Below, piece after piece: positions 9,741 through 18,888 of a stretch of 64,000 nucleotides of DNA. The DNA comes from Juglans regia (lineage: Eukaryota > Streptophyta > Magnoliopsida > Fagales > Juglandaceae): NCBI RefSeq assembly GCF_001411555.2, contig NC_049902.1, positions 9,493,985 through 9,557,984 of the forward strand, read 5' to 3'. A model generated the notes under the pieces. That model saw only the letters and a list, made by a program, of their open reading frames with translations, was not told the DNA's origin and ran no database searches. The position numbers were made by a program, and so were the translations under genes. Every line of letters begins with the position of its first letter. The first letter of the stretch is position 1.

Positions 9741-10218
9741 GACTAAATGAGAAGGTAGTCAAAATTTAGATAATTTATGCCAAAAAGACCCCACATTGAG
9801 TTGGACATAATTAAAATAATTTAGATTTCAGCTACTGTACTTAACCAAAGATAGAAGACTACTGTTGATTCATCAAATATTAAAATACTAGTTTCTCACT
9901 CCAAGTAAATATTAAAATACTAATTTCTCACTCCAAGCAAAAATACTGTTTGGTTTGTAATTAAAAAATTTAGATAGAAATTTAGATAAGTTTAATCCAA
10001 TATTTTTTGTTAATAGCATTAAACGACTTTTAAAAATATGATTTTTTAATATTAATTTAATTAGAATATAATTATTATTAATATTTAATTAGTAAAATTA
10101 CAAAATGTGATAAAAAATTATTAAATTAATAATATTTTATTATTAGATAGAGAGTGAATTGATAATCTAATGTGATGATTAAATTTAAATAAAATAGATA
10201 AATACAAAGAAAATGATA
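9741..10218. other. AT-rich intergenic spacer
   Basis: Low-complexity AT-rich sequence with a short direct repeat, AATATTAAAATACTA.TTTCTCACTCCAAG, near 9882 and 9909. No gene is seen. Confidence 0.5.
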
Positions 10219-10227
10219 TTAGTTAAA
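10219..10227. repeat. MULE target-site duplication, left
   Basis: TTAGTTAAA, identical to 16810-16818. Confidence 0.88.
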
Positions 10228-10244
10228 GAGAATAACTTCACACC

Positions 10245-10295
10245 GGTGACACCTACAAACTGAGTTTAACGGAAACCAATAGCACACTGACACGT
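10245..10295 (+). repeat. MULE terminal inverted repeat, left
   Basis: GGTGACACCTA ... AACGGAAACCAATAG ... TGACACGTA. The reverse complement of 16741-16792 gives GGTGTCACCTA ... AACGGAAACCAATAG ... TGACACGTA. The central 15 bp are identical and the spacing is nearly conserved. Confidence 0.85.
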
Positions 10296-10374
10296 ATTGG
10301 AGCTCATGAACAAATAGCGCACCGTAAACAGCAGATTACTCTTCCCCACGTGCCACAGTACGTTTCGATTCTGA

Positions 10375-10442
10375 GGAAGCCCTCTCTCTGCTCTCTCACT
10401 CTGTCGAAGGAAGCCCTCTCTCTGCTCTCTCACTCTGTCGAA
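10375..10442. repeat. Perfect 34-bp tandem duplication inside the MULE left end
   Basis: Two identical copies of a CT-rich unit starting GGAAGCCCTCTCTCTG, at 10375-10408 and 10409-10442. Identity of the copies implies recent duplication. The unit lies in the presumed leader of the plus-strand gene. Confidence 0.9.
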
Positions 10443-10939
10443 GGAGAAACAAGTCTCTGCACTCCGAATCGAGATCTCCACAATAACAACCGAAGAATCT
10501 GCTTCCTCTCTCTCTGCGATCTCTCTCTGTGTTTTATTACTTCATCTCCAAAAGTGCTCCCTCTCGATTTTGCTCTCTCTCTCTCTCTCTCCATCTCCAA
10601 AAGTGCCATCCGAAAGGCATGGTCCTCAAAATCTGCCTAGTCTCTCACTTCCCTCCATATCAAATCTCCGAAAGAAAGCCACCAAGCCCTCACTGAAGAA
10701 CGTAGAAGCCACCCAGATTCTCGAGATACAGAAACCCAAACTTTGGGTCACGGTGAGTCTCTCGATCCGAAAACAAAACTCAGATTTTTTGGTAATTATA
10801 TTTTAGATTTTGTTGTTCATGTTTTCTCATGATTTTATTTTTCTGAAATTCCTAATTTTTGAAATTTTAATTTTGTAGGATTTTACATTGCTTGCTTGAA
10901 AAAACTTCAAAACCCTAACCCTCCCTCGACTGCACTGAA

Positions 10940-11290
10940 TAATGAAGGTACATAGCTGGATAGAAATTTAGTTGGATAGATTTTGATATTAGATTTGGAT
11001 AGAAATTTAGTTGGATAGATTTTGATGGTAGATTTGGATAGAAATCTGAGTTAGATAGAACCCCTACTATTCAGTGAGAATGAAGGTACTGTTGTAAAAT
11101 ATTTTGAAGCAAATTGCGATAGAAACTGAGTTTGCATATTTCTATATATTTAAGAGTATATATGTTGGTGAATAAAGGTTTAAAGCACCCGTATACTTTC
11201 TATCGCAAACATATGATTTTGAAGAAAATTGCGATAGAAATATTGTTTGCATATTTCTATATATTTAAGAGTATTTATAAATATTTAAGA
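10940..11290. repeat. Short direct repeats in the MULE left half
   Basis: The motif GGATAGAAATTTAGTTGGATAG recurs at about 10957 and 11000, and GGATAGAAATCTGAGTTAGATAG follows at about 11036. A second pair, roughly AAATTGCGATAGAAA then GTTTGCATATTTC and TATATATTTAAGAG, occurs near 11110-11155 and 11226-11273. The sequence is non-coding. Confidence 0.75.
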
Positions 11291-11349
11291 GTTCTTAACA
11301 TACTAGAAGATTTAAGTTTAATATCTCACAAACCCCAGAAAATTTGAGA

Positions 11350-11691
11350 GCATGTCCTGACTAGCAATTTGAATGGATGCTTCGTCCAATTATTCAATTC
11401 AAATATGATTTTATCAATGGCATCCCGAGTTTTAATCCAAAGTTTCCAGCTGCCAGTGGAGAGATAAATTTGCCAAAATGCCTATATACCAAGCTTCTTA
11501 TAGCACAGCAACTCATACCCCATCTTTGTGACTGAAATCATCATCTCATATTCAACACAAAAAAGTCTGTCAACGATGCCCTTCCTGCCCAATTTATATT
11601 CTGCTACAAACCGATCTTTCACTGCCAACCAGCAATCAAATGAGGAATGTAATAAACCCTCTAAAGAGACCATTATGTTGTGGTAAAACAT
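11350..11691 (-). pseudogene. Unidentified broken ORF inside the MULE, possibly captured
   Basis: On the minus strand the frame is open from about 11691 (FYHNIMVSLEGLL, then WLAVKDRFVAEYKLGRKG) to a TAG at about 11483. It continues in the same frame with AFWQIYLSTGSWKLWIKTR and ELNNWTKHPFKLL to about 11350. The composition looks protein-like and the frame continues past the stop, so this may be a decayed exon picked up by the element. I do not recognise the family. It could also be ancestral MULE sequence. Confidence 0.35.
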
Positions 11692-11788
11692 GCTTTATGT
11701 TAGAGCCTTCTTCTATTGTGCAAGACAAAAACTTTATTAATGACAAAGTGGGGTGAAATCCCAGTAAAAGGAAGCTAGCATACAACAG

Positions 11789-11891
11789 ATCCACCTAACT
11801 TCCGAGAGGAAAAGTGCTAGAAATTCACGGGAAGACTTTACACTATTGTTGCTTCCCACCCAACAATGAGAAGATCAGTTAGGTGGATCTC
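11789..11891. repeat. Inverted repeat (hairpin) inside the MULE
   Basis: GATCCACCTAACT near 11790-11803 pairs with AGTTAGGTGGATC near 11877-11891, leaving a loop of about 74 bp. The arms match over 13 bp. The function is unknown; it may be the ends of a tiny decayed insertion. Confidence 0.6.
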
Positions 11892-12139
11892 TCAATACGC
11901 TCAAGTTTTTTCCTTTTATATTTTTTTAGGTATTAGAGTTTCAGTTTATGGGATGCAATACGTGCTTGAGATTTTGTATGTAATATAAGGATACAAAATA
12001 TTGCATCCTAGAAAATTAGTACAATGATGATACTCTGTAATATAATCAAGACTGTCTTACTAACTGTTTTTTGAGCTCGTTGTTCTTGCGTTTCAAGTTT
12101 AACAGCAGTTCTAGTTCAAGTTCTTCGACTTTAAGAAGA

Positions 12140-12502
12140 ATGGATGAAGGTTGGTTGGAGAGACCACTTTGTCACTGTGGTCTCCCATCAAAGTTAAGGA
12201 TTTCTGCGAAAGATACTACTTTTGGTAGACGGTTTTTCAATTGTCCAAAATATAAGATGGACAAACAATGCGGATTTTTTCAATGGCTTGATTTTGAAAT
12301 GGAACAAAACAGTTGTTGCAAAATGACATTGGAGTTAGCTCAGAGAAGGAACGACAGAATCAATCAAGAACATAGGATCGCTGAAGAAAAAAAATTCAAT
12401 GTTATGGAAAAGAAGTACAATGAAACATTAAAAATTTTATTATTGTCATGGCTTTGTATTGTTTTGCTTTGTGTTGTAATTGCTTTAACTTTTGAACGGT
12501 AA
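12140..12502 (+). CDS. MULE-carried GRF zinc-finger protein with C-terminal membrane segment
   Basis: 120 residues from ATG 12140 (MDEGWLERPLCHCGLPSK). The frame is open further left but contains no earlier ATG, so an upstream exon is possible. Residues 11-52 form a GRF-type zinc finger: CHCG, then GRRFFNCP, then CGFFQWLD, with three or four Cys ligands and the signature GRxF. A charged helical stretch (about 60-97, EHRIAEEKKFNVMEKKYNE) looks like a coiled coil. The last 23 residues, beginning LLLSWLCIVLLCVVIAL, form a transmembrane helix with a short FER tail. GRF fingers bind nucleic acid, often single-stranded. Many plant genomes have large families of such small GRF/TM proteins. Here the gene lies inside the MULE, convergent with its transposase, in the position of mudrB in MuDR. 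Its role in transposition is inference. Confidence 0.8.
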   Translation: MDEGWLERPLCHCGLPSKLRISAKDTTFGRRFFNCPKYKMDKQCGFFQWLDFEMEQNSCCKMTLELAQRRNDRINQEHRIAEEKKFNVMEKKYNETLKILLLSWLCIVLLCVVIALTFER

Positions 12503-13111
12503 TCATGTACTAAGGATTAATATTAACTTGTGTTGTAATTGTTGTAAAGTTTTATTAATTTGTAACTTGTAACTTTCAATGCAACGACCAGTTTGGACAG
12601 ACTAAGATACCACTTATAATACCAGTGATGCGAACTAGTGTCTCCCGTCCAGACACTAGCATTAATTTGTAACTTTCAATAACTTTCAATGCATTCAGTG
12701 TTAAAAAGGGCCCAAAGAAGAAAGATCAGTAATACCAGTGAGCCAAGACCGAAAATAATACATATATATATTGTTCAACTAAAACAATATATATATATAT
12801 ATATACATGTTCACATAACTTTGAGAATATTTAAAAATAACTTTGATACCTGCTATTGATCAAAGACCGAAAATAATACATTTAAAAAGAAATAAACATA
12901 TTTTTAGGCACAATAAGCTATATCGGTTCTTTCCAAAACAAACTGGTGAAGTGTCCTTGGATAATTAACAGTGACACAAGTTTGCCAAATCAACTGCATT
13001 TCTAAATCGTTCTTTCTAAACCATGAACCTCATAGATCATTAATTAGGCAATTAGTATATGAAAATTTGTGAAAAACTAATTCAATACATGCAATTGAAA
13101 CCCAACACACT
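12503..13111. other. Convergent intergenic region of the MULE
   Basis: AT-rich sequence between the 3' ends of the two MULE genes, with a (TA)n run near 12787-12806. The TAATTTGTAACTTTCAAT motif occurs twice (about 12557 and 12664). No gene is seen. Confidence 0.5.
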
Positions 13112-13671
13112 TCAAACTACAGGAGTATTATGCAATATTTGGGAGTCTCCTATGAAAAAATTCAGACAAAATAACACATCATTAACGGATTGATATGTAA
13201 GTCCAACAGCAGCAACACTGGCCAATAAGCCACCACCAGTGGTTGAATTTCCAGAGGAATGGGGTTGGTGAATCGATGAATTTCCATAGCCTGTGACATA
13301 ATAAAAAATAAAATAAAAAATCAGTTTTGCACGTAATTAGAGTACCATGTACCATACAAAGAAGTTGCACGCCCAAGTTTAACACCTACCTCATGTTTCT
13401 TGTTCAAGATCCACCCTTTGTGACATGTTGTCATTTATATTTCCAGCATCCCTACATGAAAGATAAAAAATTTGATAAAAATGAAGTTATTAAATTAAAA
13501 CACAAGGAAAAAAGGATTTGTTGTACTATACCCCAACGAAGGACAGTTGTTCTTGGTATGACCCTCAATCTTACAAATGCTACAACGCCTTTTCTTAACT
13601 AATGCTGTCTCTCTCGGATTCTTTGCTCTCAAAGATTTTGGTCTTCCTTTCGTTGGCACCCGTTGAGGATC
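13112..13671 (-). pseudogene. Transposase C-terminal tail beyond an in-frame stop
   Basis: Directly after the TAA, in the same frame, comes VPTKGRPKSLRAKNPR and a CCHC knuckle, CSICKIEGHTKNNC. This is the normal end of FAR1-type transposases (TKGRPK plus knuckle). A GT donor at 13531-13530 and AG acceptor at 13453-13452 would remove 80 bp and keep the frame into a small exon ending TGA at 13393-13391. A further donor (GTAGGTG) sits next to that TGA. An acceptor at 13292-13291 leads to an open stretch to 13112 rich in Ser/Gly/Ala. The first stop therefore truncates the protein by at least a zinc knuckle; the last exon is tentative. Confidence 0.6.
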
Positions 13672-15876
13672 TTATAAAGTTTGTGAGAAATTTGATATTA
13701 CTTGTGATCTTAATGCAGGGGATTCATTACGTGACATGTCTCCGGCTTCTAGATTTTGTTCTCCCATGGTATCCATCAAAAGCAACTCCTTGTGTACCTT
13801 GTCCAAGGCAAGAGAAAGATGTTCCATTTGAAACCTTGATTGTGAGCCAAGTTCTGCAATGTCGTAAAACTGCATCATCAAATGACTTTTTCGCATTATC
13901 TGATCTTCTCCATTTGAAACATGGCCCTCATAATTTGGTATTTCACGGATAGCTCGACTCTTAGCGTTTATGGTCCATTTTTCAAGAACATAGTTAGGTG
14001 GCAAACAATCTAAATTTGATTTCTTCATGAAGACACATAGGATATGCCTACAAAGAATACCCAGAAACTCAAACATATGACATGTACATATTGCTGTTGA
14101 TGATCTACAGTCCACACTCACATAATAAATACGTTTGTCATTACCCTTAGGTGCCACCTCATACATCTTACTTTCACCCTCAGTCTGAACTTTTGTTGCT
14201 TTGTACCGTTGGCAATTGAATAGCTCAGCTTGAAAGATACTGAAGGACTTCCTTGTATACACTTTGACTGCTTCTTCTTCAATTCCCCAACATGTTTTCA
14301 AAACCGGCCTACTCGATTTCGTTCTTACATCCTTTTCTTTCTCCTTAAAATAGCATGCATCTAATGCTTTTTCGTACTGATGCACAAAGTCACTCACCAT
14401 CGTGCTTGATCGCACGTAATCCTTGAAAAATTTATTTATGCTCTCGCTCCTTTGTGTGGTTGACATACCGGCACAAAATGTGGTTCGCAAATAAGCTGGA
14501 ACCCACTTCTCTCGTCGGTTGTAAAGATTTTGCAGCCAATCATTACCTACTAGACCATACTTCACTAGTATGGTAACCCATTCCTCCTCAAACTCATCAG
14601 CTGTTATTGTATCATGGATACAATGATGGAACTCTTTTTGAAAGTCTGGAAACTTGTTATAGACATGTGCCAAATGTTCTGGAAATTTTTGTAAAATATG
14701 CCACAAGCATAACCGGTGAGTTATATTTGGGAGTACCTCTGCAATGGCCTTAGCCATAGCTTTGTCATCATCAATAATAATAGTTGAAAGGGCACGCCCA
14801 AGCATTGCTTCTTGCCATGTTCTTAGCAACCAAACATATGATTCAGCTGTCTCATTGACTAATAACGCACAACCAAACATTATGGTTTGGTGATGATGAT
14901 TAACACCTGAGAACGGCACAAATGGCATCTTATAAATATTTGTCAAGTACGTCGCATCAAACGTGACAACATCTCCAAAATATTGATATGCAGACCTTGA
15001 TCTTACATCTGCCCAAAAACAGCTTCTCATACACCCATTCTCATCAACCTGCATAGAGTACACAAACCCAGGTTCTTTACACTGTCGATCAAGAAAGTAT
15101 GCATACAACATCTGTGCATCTCCCTCTTCAAACAACTTTCTTCTTTTATTTTCCAAAAAATTTTTTACATCCTTTCCAATACAACCAATTTTAAAATCAC
15201 AACATGCTTCTTTGCTTAATACTGACATTATCTTCCTTGTCGGTACACCAGACTCATTCAAAGTGAGAATGAGATTTTTTTGCACACGTGTCACTCCTCT
15301 ATGTCCACGAAGCATACTCGTACTTCTTGGTGTGAGTAGCTCATGATTGTGTTCAGGCACGAATTTGCATACTTTCCACCGATCACCATCCTTTTTTATA
15401 CACATAGTAGCTTTACACCCAATCTTTGTTTCAGCAGTTTCGGGAATTTGTCTTTCTTTTTGTTTGAGACTTTCACGCCTAAATCCCTCCCTTGTACAAA
15501 CATAGTGCACTCCAATTAATTTCTTTTCCCCCCTCGATAATTGCGTATGGTTGGTCCTCATTGCAAAATCTTTTCGTCTTGCATACGCCTTGTAAAATGC
15601 TTGGGTGTCCTCAACTTCATCAAATTCTTTCCCAATGAACAGTTCTAAAACTCCACTACTAGAAGTGGAAATGAAATTGACTCCATCTCCATCTCCATTT
15701 TCCACATTCACTCTATTATCATCAAAGTCTCCCAAATTCACACAATCTCCCACATTCACATTACATTGATCTTCTACAGTTTCATCTTCAATAGTTTCAT
15801 ATACACCTTGTGGACAATTTGTACTCGTAAGTATCTGAACATCATCACTATCTGAACTCCACCCAAAATCCTTCAT
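13672..15876 (-). CDS. FAR1-type MULE transposase, main exon
   Basis: 734 residues from ATG 15876 (MKDFGWSSDSDDVQ); the open frame reaches 15912 without a better start. An acidic N-terminus precedes a FAR1 zinc-binding domain (GKEFDEVEDTQAFYKAYARR, then CTREGFR and EHNHEL). The MULE transposase domain follows: VTFDATYLTNIYKMPF carries the first catalytic Asp, IIIDDDKAMAKAI the second, and CLWHILQKFPEHL comes after it. The third acidic residue should lie in the segment around QRSESINKFF. A SWIM zinc finger, CTCHMFEFLGILCRH, lies around 14040-14100. The enzyme would bind the terminal repeats and cut and join DNA. A TAA at 13674-13672 ends the frame, but homologous coding continues past it (see next entry). 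Host-domesticated FAR1/FHY3 factors are an alternative label, but the flanking TIRs and TSD make this a transposon gene. Confidence 0.92.
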   Translation of the reverse strand: MKDFGWSSDSDDVQILTSTNCPQGVYETIEDETVEDQCNVNVGDCVNLGDFDDNRVNVENGDGDGVNFISTSSSGVLELFIGKEFDEVEDTQAFYKAYARRKDFAMRTNHTQLSRGEKKLIGVHYVCTREGFRRESLKQKERQIPETAETKIGCKATMCIKKDGDRWKVCKFVPEHNHELLTPRSTSMLRGHRGVTRVQKNLILTLNESGVPTRKIMSVLSKEACCDFKIGCIGKDVKNFLENKRRKLFEEGDAQMLYAYFLDRQCKEPGFVYSMQVDENGCMRSCFWADVRSRSAYQYFGDVVTFDATYLTNIYKMPFVPFSGVNHHHQTIMFGCALLVNETAESYVWLLRTWQEAMLGRALSTIIIDDDKAMAKAIAEVLPNITHRLCLWHILQKFPEHLAHVYNKFPDFQKEFHHCIHDTITADEFEEEWVTILVKYGLVGNDWLQNLYNRREKWVPAYLRTTFCAGMSTTQRSESINKFFKDYVRSSTMVSDFVHQYEKALDACYFKEKEKDVRTKSSRPVLKTCWGIEEEAVKVYTRKSFSIFQAELFNCQRYKATKVQTEGESKMYEVAPKGNDKRIYYVSVDCRSSTAICTCHMFEFLGILCRHILCVFMKKSNLDCLPPNYVLEKWTINAKSRAIREIPNYEGHVSNGEDQIMRKSHLMMQFYDIAELGSQSRFQMEHLSLALDKVHKELLLMDTMGEQNLEAGDMSRNESPALRSQVISNFSQTL

Positions 15877-16289
15877 ACCAACATAAAACAATATCATCAA
15901 TATATGATTCAATCACTAAAAAATTTCCAATATTATCAAATTACTATTCAACTATACAAATTCACATAATTGCCTTAGAAAAAAAATGCACAACCAAAAC
16001 AAGCATTACCAGCACACTAAGTCTGCACAAATCAACTTACTTATCTCAAGTTTTCTACTATAAGTTTGGAAAATGACATGCAATTGTAAAGAAACACTGA
16101 CATGTGAAATGCAATTGCAAAAAAACACTGACCATGTGAAATGCTTGGTTTGTGCAGACAGTGAGAAATTAACACCGAAATGTCCTGAAAATCCTACAAC
16201 AAAACAAAACACACACTATTAGAAATTAGGGATTACAAATAAAAAATTATGGATTAAAAAAAAAAAAGGGAAAAAACAGTACCTTTCGG

Positions 16290-16690
16290 AGTGCTACAGT
16301 GTGAGTGTTTTCTTGAGGGAGATCGATGGATCAGAGTGACTCGAAGGAGCGAGAGGGAAGGAGAGAGAGAACCGACCGAAGGAGAGAAGAAATTACCGTG
16401 CGAGATCGAAGGAGAGAGAGGGAAGAAGAGAGAGAGAGAGAGCCGCGCGATTTTGTTGTTGAGAGAGAGAGTTGATTTCGGGTTGAGTCGATCGAATGAG
16501 AGAGGGAGTGTCGATCGAAGGAGAGAGGGATAGTTGATCGAAGGAGAGAAGAAATTACCGAAGGAGAGAGAAAATCAGATTCAAAGGAGAGAGAGAGAGC
16601 GCGAGAGAAGTTCGGATTCGGGGGAGAGAGAGAGGGAGAAAATCGAATTCGGGAGAGAGAGAGAGAGAAAATTGGATTTGGGGCTGAATC
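16290..16690 (-). promoter_or_regulatory. GA/CT-rich leader of the MULE transposase end
   Basis: On the plus strand this is GAGAGAGA-rich sequence with repeated CGAAGGAGAGA; on the transposase strand it is CT-rich, like many plant 5' leaders. It mirrors the CT-rich sequence at 10380-10600 inside the left end. This arrangement suggests transcription starting in each TIR and running inward. Open frames here on both strands are low-complexity artefacts. Confidence 0.45.
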
Positions 16691-16740
16691 CGTGCCTTCA
16701 CACCCTGCATGCAGCTCCACAATAACAACTGAGGAAGGCC

Positions 16741-16792
16741 TACGTGTCAACTTCCTATTGGTTTCCGTTATTCCCCAAATATAGGTGACACC
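16741..16792 (-). repeat. MULE terminal inverted repeat, right
   Basis: Inverted partner of 10245-10295. It sits upstream of the minus-strand transposase and so is its likely promoter region. Confidence 0.85.
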
Positions 16793-16809
16793 GTTCAGCA
16801 GCGCCTCTG

Positions 16810-16818
16810 TTAGTTAAA
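16810..16818. repeat. MULE target-site duplication, right
   Basis: TTAGTTAAA, identical to 10219-10227. Confidence 0.88.
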
Positions 16819-16839
16819 TTATAAAGATGAATTTGATCA

Positions 16840-17880
16840 AACTAAACGCTCTAATGCACTGTAGTTTGTTGATCCGAGTCGTTTGAAAAAGATATCTATT
16901 TTCTCATACTCAAAATCTTTGATTAGGACATGTGATAAGATAGTTGGATACACAACATTGCCTTGTCCAAGTCGCCAATGGCCGGATTATCTCTCACCGA
17001 ATTGTGATAGCGCATGCTAGTCGTGAGCCAGTAGTACAGGGTGGGTCAGATCTGTCATATCATAAAATGCCGATTTCATTGACACGATGCATGTAGCTGC
17101 AGATGTGGTGAGATGCATGCGGTGGCACATGGTGGCCATGTTCTAGAAACATTGTCGTGAGTTTTTTCCCTTATTATCGAGCCCACGAGAGACCATGGGA
17201 TAAGCAAGTCAGAGAGCACAGTCAAGCCCAACAATCCTCTTTAAGAAGAGTCAGTGGACCTCTATAGAGTATTCGACGCACAACCAAAACCTATCTCCGA
17301 AGTAAGAGAAAGCGGACAATAGAAGGGATGGGGCTCGCCGTCCTAACACCCTGTCTTCGAAAATTCTTGCAAGCAGACAAGTGGGACATATGGAGAACAC
17401 TTGATCTTTTGACCACAAGCATGGAGGGGATCGATGGGGAACACCCGTTAGATAAAATGAGTCAAGGAGCTACGCCGCATTAATGATGTCACCTCCCAGA
17501 CTTTACACCGTATTTAGTGACGTAACCTCAAAAGTCACGCCGTATTAAAAGATTCTGACAAAGGAACAATGGACAAGACATAAGTTCCTCGAAGTTAGGG
17601 ATGAGTGATCCCCACTAGAAACCTAGTATAAAAGTCGATCATAGGGATGAAGAACTGTCTTTGATTCCTTTAAGTTTACACACAAACTACTAAAGAGATC
17701 ATTTACTGACTTTAGCATCGGAAACTCTCCGACCACCACCATGACTCCCTATTCTCTGTGTTTGCTCAAGTGTGCAGTTGAAAACTCGAAGACTCGAGTT
17801 TCTAGAAGCCGGCCCAAAGGCGTGCGAAACATGATGTTAAACGAGTCAGACTAGGCTAAGGCAGAGCTAGAGGAGTGAAA
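16840..17880 (+). mobile_element. LTR-like remnant, probably Ty3/Gypsy
   Basis: Moderately GC-rich sequence, unlike its neighbours. It contains ACGCCGCATTAATGATG, a GACGTAACCTC-type block, a TATA-like CTAGTATAAAAG at about 17624-17635, and then ATTTACTGACTTTAGCATCGG near 17700. That order (TATA, then the TTACTGACTTTAGCATCGG block) is familiar from plant Gypsy LTR R/U5 regions. I cannot define TG/CA ends or a TSD, and no coding is attached. Confidence 0.4.
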
Positions 17881-18483
17881 AAACTTAAAATAAAATAAAA
17901 AAAACTATAAACTATATATTATTCATTTTTTTATTAAACTTGATTTTGAAACTTTTTAAATGTGACATTTAAAAGATTAAATATAGAGAAAAGAAGGCAA
18001 AGTATAAAGTCGACGTGTTTCAGACTCTCTATTTCAAATAATCTAATATTTAATAATTATATGACCTTTCAGATTCTCTTAAAGTTAAATTGGTCAATTC
18101 ATGGTTATGTAATATATACAAGCTTGGACGAGCTAGGTAGCTTAATAGGAGCAAAGCTCCGGCTTAAAATATTGTAATATAGCTCATAGAATATCATAAT
18201 TTGATTATTTAATTAAAATAAAAAAACACAAATATAATTAAATTCTGGGCTCAAAGATAATTATATTGTTAAAGAGTTGGCAATTCGAGGGAATTGAATA
18301 TAAATTTTTCAAAAAGAAAAAGTAGTACTTGGTGGCCTCACTGATGGCAATTGGCAATTCGAGGGAATTAAATTAATTATAATTATATTGTTAAATTTTT
18401 TTAAATATAGAGATGTTCCTATTCAATTTTTTTCTTATAGTCTCAAAATTTTGTATAATTTCTATATATTATCTAATTTCAAG
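17881..18483. other. AT-rich intergenic spacer with short duplications
   Basis: GGCAATTCGAGGGAATT occurs twice (about 18277 and 18352), and TGGCCTCACTGAT occurs near 18331 and 18489. No gene is seen. Confidence 0.5.
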
Positions 18484-18497
18484 GATGTGGCCTCACT

Positions 18498-18874
18498 GAT
18501 TGCAATTTTCAGGAGATTGCAATTGTGTGCTACCATGGAAATTTAAAAACTTCTTGTGATAGCTTGATTTAGGTTGAAGCTTTACAAGATGACAATATGT
18601 ATAATTCTTTGCTTGGGGGGTTATATTATGAAATTAAACATCTTGCATCTCATTTTGCAAGTTGTATTTTTTCACATGTATATTGGGAAGGGAATATGGT
18701 AGCTCATATATTGGCTAGCAGTGTTTGTCATGTTGACAATATTGTATTATGGTGGGATTATGTTCTGGACTGTATTTCTCAAGCCTTATGGCTTGATGAT
18801 TGTCTGTGACTGGTTTGTTTCTATTGATGAATGAATTTCTTATTTCTATAAAAAAATAAAAAATAAAAAAAAAA
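18498..18874 (+). mobile_element. 5'-truncated LINE tail with RNase H remnant
   Basis: A 377-bp insertion flanked by GATGTGGCCTCACT at 18484-18497 and 18875-18888, 14 of 14 identical. It ends in an A-rich tail with T interruptions (about 18849-18874). Coding up to TGA at about 18809 matches the end of plant LINE RNase H domains: CDSLI, an in-frame stop, VEALQDD, then VYWEGNMVAHILASSV and a C-terminal WLDDCL. It is a dead-on-arrival copy, independent of the complete LINE at 4151-9724. Confidence 0.88.
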
Positions 18875-18888
18875 GATGTGGCCTCACT

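Larger units (their letters stand above)
10228..16809. mobile_element. Complete Mutator-like element (MULE), MuDR-like layout
   Basis: This 6.58-kb element is flanked by TTAGTTAAA at 10219-10227 and 16810-16818, an exact 9-bp duplication of the length typical for Mutator. Its ends carry imperfect inverted repeats (10245-10295 against 16741-16792). Two genes face each other: a GRF zinc-finger ORF (+, 12140-12502) and a FAR1/MULE transposase (-, 13112-15876). CT-rich leader-like sequence lies just inside each end, reading inward, so both genes are probably driven from the terminal repeats, as mudrA and mudrB are in maize MuDR. The outermost 17 bp are poorly conserved between the ends. Confidence 0.9.

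Noticed and set aside
8398..9750. Plus-strand ORFs over LINE ORF1
   Set aside because: Antisense shadows of an intact LINE ORF with recognised domains.
10350..10806. Overlapping plus-strand ORFs in the CT-rich MULE left end
   Set aside because: Low-complexity Ser/Leu-rich translation of CT repeats containing a tandem duplication; more likely leader sequence.
16291..16750. ORFs of 80 and 139 residues in GAGAGA sequence
   Set aside because: Both strands are open because of the dinucleotide repeat; Arg/Glu and Ser/Leu runs only.
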